This document shows positions 40,770 to 53,849 of a DNA stretch of 64,000 nucleotides, in pieces (within the stretch, counting starts at the first letter, position 1; every line of letters starts with the position of its first letter). Origin of the DNA: Candidatus Pantoea bituminis. Its GTDB lineage: Bacteria; Pseudomonadota; Gammaproteobacteria; Enterobacterales; Enterobacteriaceae. Where the stretch lies: assembly GCF_018842675.1 (NCBI RefSeq), contig NZ_JAGTWO010000004.1, forward strand, positions 2,852,001 through 2,916,000, given 5' to 3'. The notes beneath the pieces were generated by a model that was not told the origin of the DNA, searched no databases, and saw nothing but the letters and a program-made list of their open reading frames with translations. Both the position numbers and the translations under genes were made by a program.

Positions 40770-41582
40770 ATGTTAGAGAAGAAAATCGGGTTTATCGGCG
40801 GTGGCAACATGGCGAAAGCTATTATTGGCGGGCTGGTGAACAGCGGGAAAATTGCGCCGTCTAATATCTGGATATTTGACCGTAAACCGGAAACCAACCA
40901 GGCGCTGGCCGAACAACAGGGCATTAACGCGGCTGAGAGCGCTGAAGCGCTGGCACGCGAAGTCGACATTTTGTTTGGTGCCGTGAAGCCCAACGTGATT
41001 CTTAAAGTGCTAAAAGACCTGGCAGGACAATTGAAAAAGGATGCGCTGGTGGTTTCCATTGCCGCGGGTGTGACGCTGGATTCGCTGGCATCTGTGCTCG
41101 GTTATGACCGTAAAATCATTCGCGCCATGCCTAATACGCCCTCTTTGGTCAGTGAAGGCATGACGTCTGTAACGCCAAATGTGCTGGTTGAACAATCAGA
41201 GACAGATGAAGTGGTCGCGATCTTTGAAAGCTTCGGCAAAGCCGAGGTCGTTAACGAATATTTGATCCATTCTGTGGTGGGCGTGAGCGGATCGGCGCCT
41301 GCTTATGTTTTCATGTTTATTGAAGCGATGGCAGATGCTGCCGTGCTCGGCGGAATGCCGCGCGCGCAGGCGTATCAGTTTGCGGCACAAGCTGTGAAAG
41401 GTTCTGCACAGATGGTATTAGAAACCGGTAAACATCCAGGCGAGCTAAAAGATATGGTCTGCTCACCCGGCGGTACCACCATAGAAGCGGTAAAAGTGCT
41501 GGAAGAGAAAGGTTTCCGCGCTGCCGTTATTGAAGCGATGCAGCAATGCATGGCGAAGTCTGAAAAGTTAAGTCGAGGATAG
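40770..41582 (+). CDS. proC: Pyrroline-5-carboxylate reductase
   Basis: The last step of proline synthesis, an NAD(P)H-dependent reduction. 270 residues (E. coli 269). The Rossmann motif GFIGGGNMAKAIIGGL is at residues 7-22. RAMPNTPSLV, VSGSAPAYVFMFIEAM and DMVCSPGGTTIEA follow. AAGGAG precedes the ATG. It stands by yaiI as in E. coli. Confidence 0.97.
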   Translation: MLEKKIGFIGGGNMAKAIIGGLVNSGKIAPSNIWIFDRKPETNQALAEQQGINAAESAEALAREVDILFGAVKPNVILKVLKDLAGQLKKDALVVSIAAGVTLDSLASVLGYDRKIIRAMPNTPSLVSEGMTSVTPNVLVEQSETDEVVAIFESFGKAEVVNEYLIHSVVGVSGSAPAYVFMFIEAMADAAVLGGMPRAQAYQFAAQAVKGSAQMVLETGKHPGELKDMVCSPGGTTIEAVKVLEEKGFRAAVIEAMQQCMAKSEKLSRG

Positions 41583-41659
41583 CGTTTTAAACCGCCATAA
41601 ACCTTTTGATATGTGGTTTCAGCAGGGTGCGCAGCCCAGTGAAGTTGCATTCCCCAGTC

Positions 41660-41691
41660 GCGCCTTCTCCATATAAAAATGGAGACGGCGC
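41660..41691. repeat. Long imperfect hairpin downstream of proC
   Basis: GCGCC-T-TCTCCAT pairs with ATGGAGA-C-GGCGC (one mismatch, six-base loop). It is followed by a second small hairpin GCATCC/GGATGC. The 41583-41817 region holds no gene; the structure lacks a T-run on either strand. Confidence 0.5.
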
Positions 41692-41817
41692 ACTGTGAGA
41701 AAAAGCATCCGCCTGGATGCGAAAGCCAAGGCTCCATAGACGAATTTATGCCGTCTTTACGCAATCGCGTGTCATCACCCTCTGAAACGCACGTTTTGGA
41801 CGTTAACCCATTTCACG

Positions 41818-43343
41818 CTACGAGTGACTCTCTTCCAGCAACGCCAACCCTTCCTGCATCGTCATCGGTTGCTGCATAAGCGCAACGAATTTCGCCGATA
41901 ACGTATACATGCCACATGAACTCACCGCCGCTAATTGCCCCTGCTTCCCGTAAAAGGCCATGAAGTTTTTGTCTTCAAGCGAGCCAACCAATTTATATTC
42001 GTCCCACTCTTCAGCATGACCCACGTAATCATAGCGGGTGGCAAATTGCGTGGTCCAAAAGAACGGAACACGGTCGTATACGATGGCGTAATCCAGCATA
42101 TTTTTGGCCGCAATACGGCCTTGCTGATGCGCTACGCGATAGTGCTCAATACGCAGCGGGCCTTGTGCCGAAGGATAGGTTGCGATGTCACCCGCCACCC
42201 AAATATTTTCTGCCACCCGTAATTGGTCATCGGTTTGCAGGCTGCCATCTTCCTGTAGCGGTAAATCATGAATAAATGAGGTGGCAGGTTTGATACCGGT
42301 GGCAAATAACACCACATCAGCGGCAATAATTTTACCGTCTTTTAAACGCAGACCGGTGACGTGATGCTCACCTTCCAGCGACGCTATTTCGCCTTCAATA
42401 AATTTCACGCCGTTGGATTTATGCAGGTTATAGAAATAGTTACCGATCTCTTCACCAAACGTTTTGGCAAAAGGAACAGAATGACGAGCCAACACCGTTA
42501 CATCGATGTCGCGGTTGCGTAACGCCGAAGCCAACTCCATACCGATAAAATTATTGCCGATAATCACAATTTGCTGGCTTTCATCCACCTCTTTCAGCAG
42601 CGTGTCTGTCTGGCGCCGACTACGGAGCAGATGCACACCGGCTAAATCATTGCCGGGCAAATCGGGTTTAACCGGAACGCCACCGCTGGCAATCAGCAGC
42701 TTATCGAAGCTGAGTTCGCCGCCCTCACTAAAAATCAGACGCTGCTGTTTGCTGTCGATACGCGCAACGTTGGCGTGAATGCGCTCGATATGCTCCAGTA
42801 CATCGCCCTTGAGCAGTTGAGGTACCTCGTTGATATCCATTTTTCCCGAGGGCACAAATTTGGTCAGCGCAGTCCGATCGTAAGGCGCGTCCTCTTCGCG
42901 CTCCACTAACACCACGCGCCCTTTGAAACCTTCATGACGCAACGTCCAGAGCGCTGCGCTGCCGGCAGCGCCTCCCCCAACACCACATAGACCGGCGACG
43001 CTGCGCCGCTGCCAATCGGAGCGGCTGGCGACATCGCTTTGGGATTGACTAAGACTTGGCCATTCTCAATGCGCAGCGGATATTGCTTGAGATCGGCGAG
43101 CGCCAGGGGATCACACATTTTGCCGTCCGCAATGTTAAACACCGCTTTATGCCATGGGCAAACCAGCTTGTCGCCGCAGAGGGCACCTTGCTCTAAAGGT
43201 GCGCCAGCATGAGGACATTTGGCTTGATAAGCGTGAACATTCTCTCCGTCACGAATCAGCAGCACTTCGGTTTCACCTAATTTCTTTTTAGTCGGCTGAC
43301 GTTGCGGCAGATCTTTCAAGGCGACAATAAATTGATAATTCAC
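41818..43343 (-). pseudogene. Rieske-domain FAD-dependent oxidoreductase, frame-disrupted
   Basis: An N-terminal Rieske [2Fe-2S] domain (CPHAG at about 43-47 and CPWHKAVF) is joined to a pyridine-nucleotide-disulfide reductase domain, as in AIFL-type reductases. At CCCCC (42974-42978 on the plus strand) one base is missing. Restoring it yields VVLGGGAAGSAALWTLRHEG, the FAD-binding GxGxxG motif, joining the two frames. Later motifs are IVIIGNNFIGMELASAL (NAD) and ENIWVAGDIATYP. The repaired length is 508 residues. No partner oxygenase is nearby. Confidence 0.87.
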
Positions 43344-43557
43344 GACATGGCTCCTTTCGCTGTTTTCATTATTAATTACGCAGTCGTAAGCGAACCGCTG
43401 CGTAATACCCTACAAACAGTAAGTGTGGCAAAAAATTCAGCGAACCATTGTCTGAATATAAAAATCATCGGCTAATTATTTGTTTATAATGGGTTTTTAA
43501 CGAAGCATGCAATTAAGACGTGGCGAATGACGTAGCAGAGGAATACGCTTTTTCAAA
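43344..43557. other. Intergenic region upstream of the Rieske reductase
   Basis: The region between the reductase start and the psiF terminator holds promoter-type AT-rich sequence. I see no gene. Confidence 0.4.
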
Positions 43558-43592
43558 ATAAAAAAACGGCTACCCAGGCAGCCGCTGTTTTT
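43558..43592 (-). terminator. Terminator after psiF
   Basis: CGGCTACC...GGCAGCCG forms a GC-rich hairpin with an A-run on its left. On the minus strand it is followed by seven T residues. It lies about 60 bases beyond the psiF stop. Confidence 0.8.
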
Positions 43593-43649
43593 ATGACTCA
43601 ATCAATTCGCGTCGCAGCAAGGCGTCACACTTGAAAAAGATCGTACCGA

Positions 43650-43952
43650 TTAACTCTTTTTCAAACACTGACTCATATACGTTTTGCGTGCTTCACCCGC
43701 CAGTTTTTTATCTCCAGCGTCACTATTACAGGATTTCATTTTCATTTGCTGTGGCGTCATGCTGGATAACTTACTCTCTTTTTTCAGACAATCGCTCATA
43801 AAGGTTTTACGGGCATCGCCTTTGAGATCTTGCGAACTGGCGTGTTGATTACACATTGTCATTTTTTCCTGCTGCGGCGTTTTTTCTGCCGCGCTGGCAG
43901 CCGCGCTCATCAATAAGCCTGCCGTTACCATCGCCATCAAACAGCCTTTCAT
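43650..43952 (-). CDS. psiF: Phosphate-starvation-inducible PsiF-family protein
   Basis: 100 residues. A signal peptide (MKGCLMAMVTAGLLMSAAASA) precedes two tandem PsiF repeats: KMTMCNQHASSQDLKGDARKTFMSDCLKK and a second starting KMKSCNSDA. Paired cysteines suggest periplasmic disulfides. In E. coli psiF follows phoA; here phoA is absent and iraP is the upstream neighbour. I see no clear Pho box before it. Confidence 0.92.
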   Translation of the reverse strand: MKGCLMAMVTAGLLMSAAASAAEKTPQQEKMTMCNQHASSQDLKGDARKTFMSDCLKKESKLSSMTPQQMKMKSCNSDAGDKKLAGEARKTYMSQCLKKS

Positions 43953-44072
43953 TATCGTTGCTCCATTGTGAGTAGACTTGATAAGTCTGGCAGGAGATAA
44001 GCAAAGCGGAGGGTTTTTAAATAATAATGATGAGAAGATCGCAAAATAGGCAACAGGGTATGCTGTTTGGCA

Positions 44073-44327
44073 TTATATACGCGGATGTTTAAGCAACTTG
44101 TCGACGTAATTACGCAACAAAACGGCGTTTTCATCAGAAGCATCAACACCGGCACTGAACATTGCGCTTTCAATACCGGCGGCAATCGACTTTTGCTGAT
44201 CAAGCTCCATCTTACGCAGCATCGCCGTCACCACAATTTCCAACGCTTCAATTTGCGCAACCAGCTCTTTAGACGCTTCTTCTTTTTCCGCGAGCTTATC
44301 CAGTAATTCAGCAATAAGGTATTTCAT
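44073..44327 (-). CDS. iraP: Anti-adaptor protein IraP (sigma-S stabiliser)
   Basis: 84 residues (E. coli 86). IraP binds RssB and protects RpoS from ClpXP, mainly during phosphate starvation. The N-terminal coiled coil [20 protein letters not shown], the core [13 protein letters not shown] and the C-terminal [13 protein letters not shown] are characteristic. It lies upstream of psiF on the same strand. Confidence 0.93.
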   Translation of the reverse strand: MKYLIAELLDKLAEKEEASKELVAQIEALEIVVTAMLRKMELDQQKSIAAGIESAMFSAGVDASDENAVLLRNYVDKLLKHPRI

Positions 44328-44461
44328 GCTGTTGCCTCAATGATAAGGAAACGCTGAACTTATCACCCGTCAGATTAAAAAAAAGCGCTTTTTTCACTGT
44401 TTTCTTAGCGCGTTAAAATAAAAAAATATCAAAACAAAAATTTATTTTCTTAATAGATAAG

Positions 44462-44510
44462 GAGCGAAACGTTTGCTTAATAATAAGGCAGCAAGTTAAA
44501 CGTTTCGCTC
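44462..44510. repeat. Perfect 13-bp inverted repeat between iraP and the small lipoprotein gene
   Basis: GAGCGAAACGTTT (44462-44474) and AAACGTTTCGCTC (44498-44510) flank a 23-base spacer. It lies just downstream of the lipoprotein gene on the minus strand and upstream of iraP. It could be a long-loop terminator or a regulator site. Confidence 0.6.
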
Positions 44511-44536
44511 GCGGTTAAAGGTGCTCTATTTACACA

Positions 44537-44692
44537 TTAGCGTGGATCGACAAAACCGCGACCCGGGCCGCCGCCGTGACCACCACCATGTCCGCCGCCC
44601 CAACCGCCCCCGCCGCCTGGTGGTGGGAAAATACATCCGCTCAACGCGGTAACCAATGCCACAACAGCAGCCAGCTTAACAATTCGTACCAT
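44537..44692 (-). CDS. Tiny Gly/His-rich lipoprotein
   Basis: 51 residues. A signal peptide MVRIVKLAAVVALVTALSGC ends with a lipobox (LSGC). The mature part is FPPP followed by a run of Gly with His, Trp and Pro, ending GFVDPR. GAGG lies five bases before the ATG. Gly/His-rich tails can bind metal, but nothing is proven. I know of no named family with certainty. Confidence 0.7.
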   Translation of the reverse strand: MVRIVKLAAVVALVTALSGCIFPPPGGGGGWGGGHGGGHGGGPGRGFVDPR

Positions 44693-44892
44693 ATCAACCT
44701 CAAGGTGGAGAAAACGGGCTGAGTGTATGAGCGCGCTGAAATGCCGACAAGAGAGAATACTCTGACTCCCGCCACTATTAATCTTTGCTGACCAGGCTTA
44801 ACGAATTACTGGCAGTAAAACGACAAAAAGCCAACATCCCACAAAGGGAATACGCATCCAAAACGGCAGAACTTTGCTTAAATCGTTATGAG

Positions 44893-44936
44893 AAGCGCTT
44901 TACAGTGAGCGCAATTTTACGCATTGTGAGCGCAAT
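44893..44936 (+). promoter_or_regulatory. Candidate LacI-family operators upstream of lacZ
   Basis: TGAGCGCAAT occurs twice, at 44906-44915 and 44927-44936, 21 bases apart. The second copy reads ATTGTGAGCGCAAT, close to a half of the E. coli lac operator. A palindrome AAGCGCTT (44893-44900) just upstream resembles the centre of LacI/GalR operators. The start codon is 20 bases downstream, so binding would block transcription. Confidence 0.5.
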
Positions 44937-44955
44937 ACATTTACAGGATATTATC

Positions 44956-49248
<4,293 letters not shown>

Positions 49249-49681
49249 GATCAGGTGACTTGCAGGAGATATGAGGAGCCAGTTTAACAACGGCTTAACC
49301 GTGCTGAGCGGCAAAACATGGCACGTAATGCAAAACGCGGTTTTCCCCTAAGATTTGCGAATCTGCCTCGTGCATATTTTCTTCCTGTCTGTTTTCTTAG
49401 AGAGATTATGTGCAAAAACAATCATTCACTCTTCTGACTATTAATGCCGCAGTCATCACTATGAAAAAATATTTCAGGCTGTTACTGACAATTACGCATG
49501 ACAGTTCTATGTTTAAAAAACCGCCAGTCTCGTGCGGTGCGTCGGCTATTCTTGCCAGCGCGACGTTCTCATACCGGGTGACGCCAATGTCCCTGCGATC
49601 CTGAGAACCCAAGACGTAAAACCGCGTTTATGCGCATCGCGCCCTATCGTGATGTGCATGGCGTTGTCTTAGCGGAGGTGG

Positions 49682-49936
49682 ATGATGAGAGTGCAACCAA
49701 ACAGCGCCAGCCGTGCTATCACCGACTATTTCAACAGCCCTGACTGGAACGCGCCGCCAGAATCCGATCTGCTGGCTGCCATCCTGCGTGAATTAATGGA
49801 AGCCGGACAACCTGCCACTAATAAAGCAATTATTGCGCGCGTTATCGATAAGCTGGAGTTTGAAGGGGACGAAAAGCGCCTGCAAAATTATCGTACTTTA
49901 CTGGCGCAGTTAATTGAAACGCGGCCACAAGAGTAA
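49682..49936 (+). CDS. YmgB/AriR-family small regulatory protein
   Basis: 84 residues with two ATGs at the start; the second, at 49685, is best spaced from GGAGG. The helical sequence (AITDYFNSPDWN, LAAILRELMEAG, NKAIIARVIDKLE) matches the YmgB/AriR/YcgZ group. These are two-component connectors that affect biofilm and acid resistance via Rcs. The upstream region 49317-49680 shows no gene. Confidence 0.75.
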   Translation: MMRVQPNSASRAITDYFNSPDWNAPPESDLLAAILRELMEAGQPATNKAIIARVIDKLEFEGDEKRLQNYRTLLAQLIETRPQE

Positions 49937-49951
49937 GTCGCCGCTGGCAGA

Positions 49952-50262
49952 TTATTTCACGACGCGAAGGGTATCCGCTTCGCTGACGCTGGCTTTACCG
50001 CTGCTGCGTTGATAGAGACACAACTCGCGCCCACGCTGATTATTCATGTGCGGTTGCGGATAACGTCCCTGAAGCAGCAAGACGCTGTAGCCGACGCTGT
50101 CGTCATACTCAATTGCCTTTCCGACTACGCTCACCTGCTTGAGGGTGCTGGCCTTGAGACAGGCTTGCTGCATATCCACTTTACTTTGCTGCCACGCAGC
50201 GTCGCTGGCGGCCATCGCCAGCGGACTTGCTAACAGCATTAATGGCAGGATGATTTTTTCAC
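49952..50262 (-). CDS. Small exported protein of unknown function (start disrupted)
   Basis: The open frame from ATG 50239 encodes 95 residues (LLASPLAMAASDAAWQQ...). A full signal peptide MKKIILPLMLLASPLAMA appears if one A is added to the A6 run at 50254-50259. Translation would then begin at GTG 50262, preceded by GAGG. Two cysteines in the mature part (QQACLKAS, ELCLYQRS) may form a disulfide. No family recognised. Confidence 0.65.
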
Positions 50263-50296
50263 ATTCGCCTCTTCTACCGACATGAAATCGGATAAA

Positions 50297-50322
50297 AAAA
50301 TTCCCGCCGGAGCGGGAATAAA
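50297..50322 (-). terminator. Terminator after the I78 inhibitor gene
   Basis: ATTCCCGC and GCGGGAAT form a perfect stem with a four-base loop. Seven T residues follow on the minus strand. Confidence 0.85.
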
Positions 50323-50430
50323 CAAGACGAGCATTGCATAACGAGAGTGACGAGGAAATCTCTATCGTGCGGAGCTATCCTCGCCTGCAGCCATGACAGC
50401 TTTATGACAATACCCGATATTTTTCACGCT

Positions 50431-50727
50431 TTAGCCGCAGTAAACCCGACTAATGTTGCCACTCTTGTCTGCCATAAAATTCAGGCGATTGAGTTTGAAA
50501 TCCATGGTTACCGCCGAGTTGTAGGGAATGGCGCGAACCTGATGATCGAATCGTTGGCTATTCACCGAAGATAACGGCTTGCCGACATAGTCTTGATACT
50601 GTGAAGCACCGCAAAGATCGCTTTCTGGATCTTGAGCCACCGCAGCGGTTTCGGGTTTACTGGCTGACTGGCATGCCGTTAAGGCAAAGAAGCCCATCAC
50701 AACCAGCGCTTTTCCATAATGATTCAC
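50431..50727 (-). CDS. I78-family peptidase inhibitor lipoprotein
   Basis: 98 residues from a GTG start at 50727 with GAGGAG eight bases upstream. The signal peptide ends in FFALTAC, a lipobox. The mature part has the I78 pattern LCGASQYQDYVGKPLSSV ... RAIPYNSAVTMDF ... RLNFMADKSGNISRVYCG, with two cysteines. I78 members inhibit serine proteases; here it would act in the envelope. Confidence 0.85.
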   Translation of the reverse strand: MNHYGKALVVMGFFALTACQSASKPETAAVAQDPESDLCGASQYQDYVGKPLSSVNSQRFDHQVRAIPYNSAVTMDFKLNRLNFMADKSGNISRVYCG

Positions 50728-50965
50728 GTTTGATCTCCTCTTGGACGTGTTAACCCTGAACCAAAGAGTAGCAAAGCGTGCCCGCAAGCGAAAATCTTGA
50801 CCAGCAGACTTGTCGCGTTCTTTAAAAATTGAAAGCGGCAAGGAAAGATGAGTCGTAAAAATTTAAGCGGCCGGGATCACATATTTTCAGAAAAATCGCA
50901 CTTGCAGTCTAAAAACAGATCACCCAGCCGCTAAAATTACTTAAGACTTTTCTGAGGTAATCATT

Positions 50966-51031
50966 ATGGAACTTGCAATCTTTATTGGCTTCGCTGCCTT
51001 GATGACGTTTGTCGCCATTAAAGTTCGTTAA
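50966..51031 (+). CDS. 21-residue single-span membrane peptide
   Basis: MELAIFIGFAALMTFVAIKV followed by Arg and a stop is one hydrophobic helix with a positive C-terminal end. GAGG lies eight bases before the ATG. It is of the size of known enterobacterial small membrane proteins. Its stop overlaps the convergent GGDEF-EAL gene by 4 bases. Function unknown. Confidence 0.5.
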   Translation: MELAIFIGFAALMTFVAIKVR

Positions 51032-53631
51032 GCCTGCTCCCGGTTGTTCTGGGTTGTTCTCTCCAGAAGCGTGCTGAAGGCTGCGAGTGGCATCGGGCGG
51101 CCAAGAAAATAGCCTTGCCCTTCTTCACATGACAGTATTTTAAGCTGATTCAGTTGCGCTTCTGTTTCAATGCCTTCGGCGGTGATGGTGAGTGCAAAAG
51201 CGCGCGCCAGCGCGATAATGCCAGCGACCACCGATTGCGCCTGCTGCGATTCCGGAAAATCTTTCATCCACGAGCGGTCAATTTTCAAGCCGTTAAACGG
51301 AAAGGTTTTTAAATAACCCAGCGCGGCATAGCCCGTACCAAAATCATCTACAGTTAAACGTACGCCTAACGAACGCAATCCCTGCATCACTTCTAGCGCT
51401 TGCTGCGGATGTTCGAAAGTGACGTTTTCAGTTATTTCCAGTTCCAGCCGCGTTGCGGGCAACCCACTCTCTTTTAACACATTGGCTACCCGCTGCACTA
51501 AATCGGTGGTACGAAATTCAACGGGCGAAATGTTAACGGAAACATAACGGTCGCCACCCCACGCCAACGCATCTTCACAGGCTCGCTTCAATACCCAATC
51601 GCTGATCGTGGCGATTAAACCATTCTCTTCTGCCAGCGGAATAAATCGATCCGGCGTGATCCATTGATCAGGCGCAGTTTGCCAGCGAATAAGCGCTTCT
51701 GCGCCTGCCAGTTGTCCGCCAGAGAGTTGATAACGTGGTTGATAATGTAAACGAAACTCATCATTTTTCAGCGCTCGCTCAATGCGGCGCGCCATATCGC
51801 GCTTACTTTCGCGCAAGTTAGCCATTTCATTGGCGTACCAAACCCATTGATTGCGCCCCGATTCGCGGGCTTCATTTAGCGCGATGTCAGACATCCGCAG
51901 CAACGCTTCAGGATGGGCAGCATCCTGCGGTGCACAGGCAATACCCATGCTGGCAGTTAAATAGTGAACGTGCTGGCCGGTCGTAATCGGCTGCTGAACT
52001 TCATGCAGCAGCTGCGCACAGCGTTCATCAACTTTGTCACGATCCCCTTCGCGTAAAATCACGACAAACTCATCACCGCCGAGTCGCGCAGTCAGCTCAT
52101 GGGGTCCTATACAATTTTTAATGCGCTGCGCCATCTGATTCAATACCAGATCACCCGCAGCGTGGCCCCAGGTTTCATTGATCGGTTTGAACTGATCCAG
52201 ATCGATACTGATGATGGTGAGCGGAATATCCATGTTGAATTGTTCAAGATGGCTGGTGAGATACTCTTGCAACTGAAGCCGGTTTGGCAACCCGGTTAAC
52301 ACATCATGACGTGACAAGAACTGAATGCGCGCTTCCGCTTCCATGCCCTGAGTAATGTCAGAGACCGTGCCGCGAAAGCCGATGCATCTGCCATTGTGCC
52401 AGACCGTTTTAGCCACCAACTGACCAATACGACGATCGCCCTGTGCCGACATAAACTGGCAACGCAGCGGCATTTGCTGGGGTTCCGCTTCCTGACGCAT
52501 CAGCCAGGTCACCAAAGAGTGGCTGGGATGGGTCAGCAAATGGTCGAGGTGTCTTCCTAGCCAAACGCTAATTTCATGGCCGGTTACGGTGTTGAAGCGA
52601 GACGACAAATAGATCAGCCGCCCTTCTTCATCGGTTTCCCAAATCCAGTCTGAAGCCGCTTCTGCCAGGTCACGAAAACGCGCCTCGCTGCTTGCCAACT
52701 CCTGCTGGCTGACCGCTAACATGGCGAATCGGCGATCGGATAATATCGCGTTGTGAAGCGCGTGGCGGCTTACCCGGCGAGTAATCCACGCGATAATGAT
52801 GCCCATGATTAACAGCAACGGTAGCAGAAACCAGATTAACCCCATGCCGGGCATTTTTGGCGTCCAGCGTAAGACTAGCGGCTCGCCACCCGGCACCTCT
52901 TCCACCATTCGCGGCTCAATTTTGGCATCGACTTCGTTTTTGGCAAAACGCGGACTACTTACGCCAAGCGTGTCGCCTAACGCTTTTAGCTTGGCAGGCG
53001 TGAACACATTGACGAAAACCATCACTGATGGTGGCCCCGCTTTTTGCGGCAAGCCGGGCACTTTACCGGTAGTGATTGGCGCGGCGACGATAATAGCCGG
53101 CTGTCCATTCACCAGTGCATTGCGTGCTACCGCCGCATTATTCAATAAGCGTGCGTTGGCAATCAGCATCCGGCTGCTTTTTCCCAGCCAGGCTTCCAGC
53201 GAAACAGAACTCAGCTTACCGTCGATGACTGAATAGGTGGTGTGATCGTTGCCATCGACAACAAAAACGCCTTCATAATGGTATTCCTCATACAAACCCG
53301 GACCGAAGTTCTCTTCATCGAAGGCCCAGACTCTATTCATCGTGATGTGCAGATTACGCCAGGCTTCGCCCCAGAAAGCGTAATCGCGGATGTCAGTTAT
53401 CATCGCCTCTTTACGCCCTACCCACGCTTGCTGCATCAATATCTGATCGTGTTCAACAGATAACTTGTTTTGATGCTGGGCAATGGTCAGCACCATCAGC
53501 ATGGAAAGAAACAATACGCCGAACAACAGCAGTGTAAGCGTGCGTAGACTCCGCCGCGTAAAGCGAACAGTGCGATCTTCTGCTCCGTTTATAAAAGGAC
53601 GCAGCTGCGGTTGCTGAGGTACAAAAGTCAT
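51028..53631 (-). CDS. CHASE4-PAS-GGDEF-EAL cyclic-di-GMP protein
   Basis: 867 residues. An N-terminal span (about 32-52) and a second near 268-285 bracket a periplasmic CHASE4-type domain (AFWGEAWRNLH, NRVWAFDEENFG). A PAS domain (about 318-430), GGDEF (RLGGDEFVVIL) and EAL domain follow. Phosphodiesterase residues are present (AEALIRW, ITENVTFE, DDFGTGYA, KIDRSW, EGIE). Both catalytic motifs look intact, so it may be bifunctional. Probably an envelope-sensing c-di-GMP enzyme. Confidence 0.9.
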   Translation of the reverse strand: MTFVPQQPQLRPFINGAEDRTVRFTRRSLRTLTLLLFGVLFLSMLMVLTIAQHQNKLSVEHDQILMQQAWVGRKEAMITDIRDYAFWGEAWRNLHITMNRVWAFDEENFGPGLYEEYHYEGVFVVDGNDHTTYSVIDGKLSSVSLEAWLGKSSRMLIANARLLNNAAVARNALVNGQPAIIVAAPITTGKVPGLPQKAGPPSVMVFVNVFTPAKLKALGDTLGVSSPRFAKNEVDAKIEPRMVEEVPGGEPLVLRWTPKMPGMGLIWFLLPLLLIMGIIIAWITRRVSRHALHNAILSDRRFAMLAVSQQELASSEARFRDLAEAASDWIWETDEEGRLIYLSSRFNTVTGHEISVWLGRHLDHLLTHPSHSLVTWLMRQEAEPQQMPLRCQFMSAQGDRRIGQLVAKTVWHNGRCIGFRGTVSDITQGMEAEARIQFLSRHDVLTGLPNRLQLQEYLTSHLEQFNMDIPLTIISIDLDQFKPINETWGHAAGDLVLNQMAQRIKNCIGPHELTARLGGDEFVVILREGDRDKVDERCAQLLHEVQQPITTGQHVHYLTASMGIACAPQDAAHPEALLRMSDIALNEARESGRNQWVWYANEMANLRESKRDMARRIERALKNDEFRLHYQPRYQLSGGQLAGAEALIRWQTAPDQWITPDRFIPLAEENGLIATISDWVLKRACEDALAWGGDRYVSVNISPVEFRTTDLVQRVANVLKESGLPATRLELEITENVTFEHPQQALEVMQGLRSLGVRLTVDDFGTGYAALGYLKTFPFNGLKIDRSWMKDFPESQQAQSVVAGIIALARAFALTITAEGIETEAQLNQLKILSCEEGQGYFLGRPMPLAAFSTLLERTTQNNREQA

Positions 53632-53849
53632 TAAGAAAGCTCACAACAAAGCGAAAAGTTCGGTTCGGGATTCTGCCTGACAGCAAACTATGCTGACTTA
53701 CCCGAATTCATTTCCTCAGTTATCGGCTCGGTGTGCTTGCGGTTTAGCCTAATAAGGTAAATTTGCGTACAAATATTGTCTTGTTGGGTGACTCGACAGC
53801 GATCAGGCGCGTTGTTACTATGCGCTAACCTTCGCTGGCTGGGTCGCTT

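Noticed and set aside
43953..44072. Pho box before psiF
   Set aside because: I looked for paired CTGTCA-like 7-mers upstream of psiF and found none convincing.
44785..44955. Reading frame upstream of lacZ joined to its N terminus
   Set aside because: The added 57 residues have no family similarity. The ATG at 44956 has a Shine-Dalgarno, and lac-operator-like sites overlap the upstream part.
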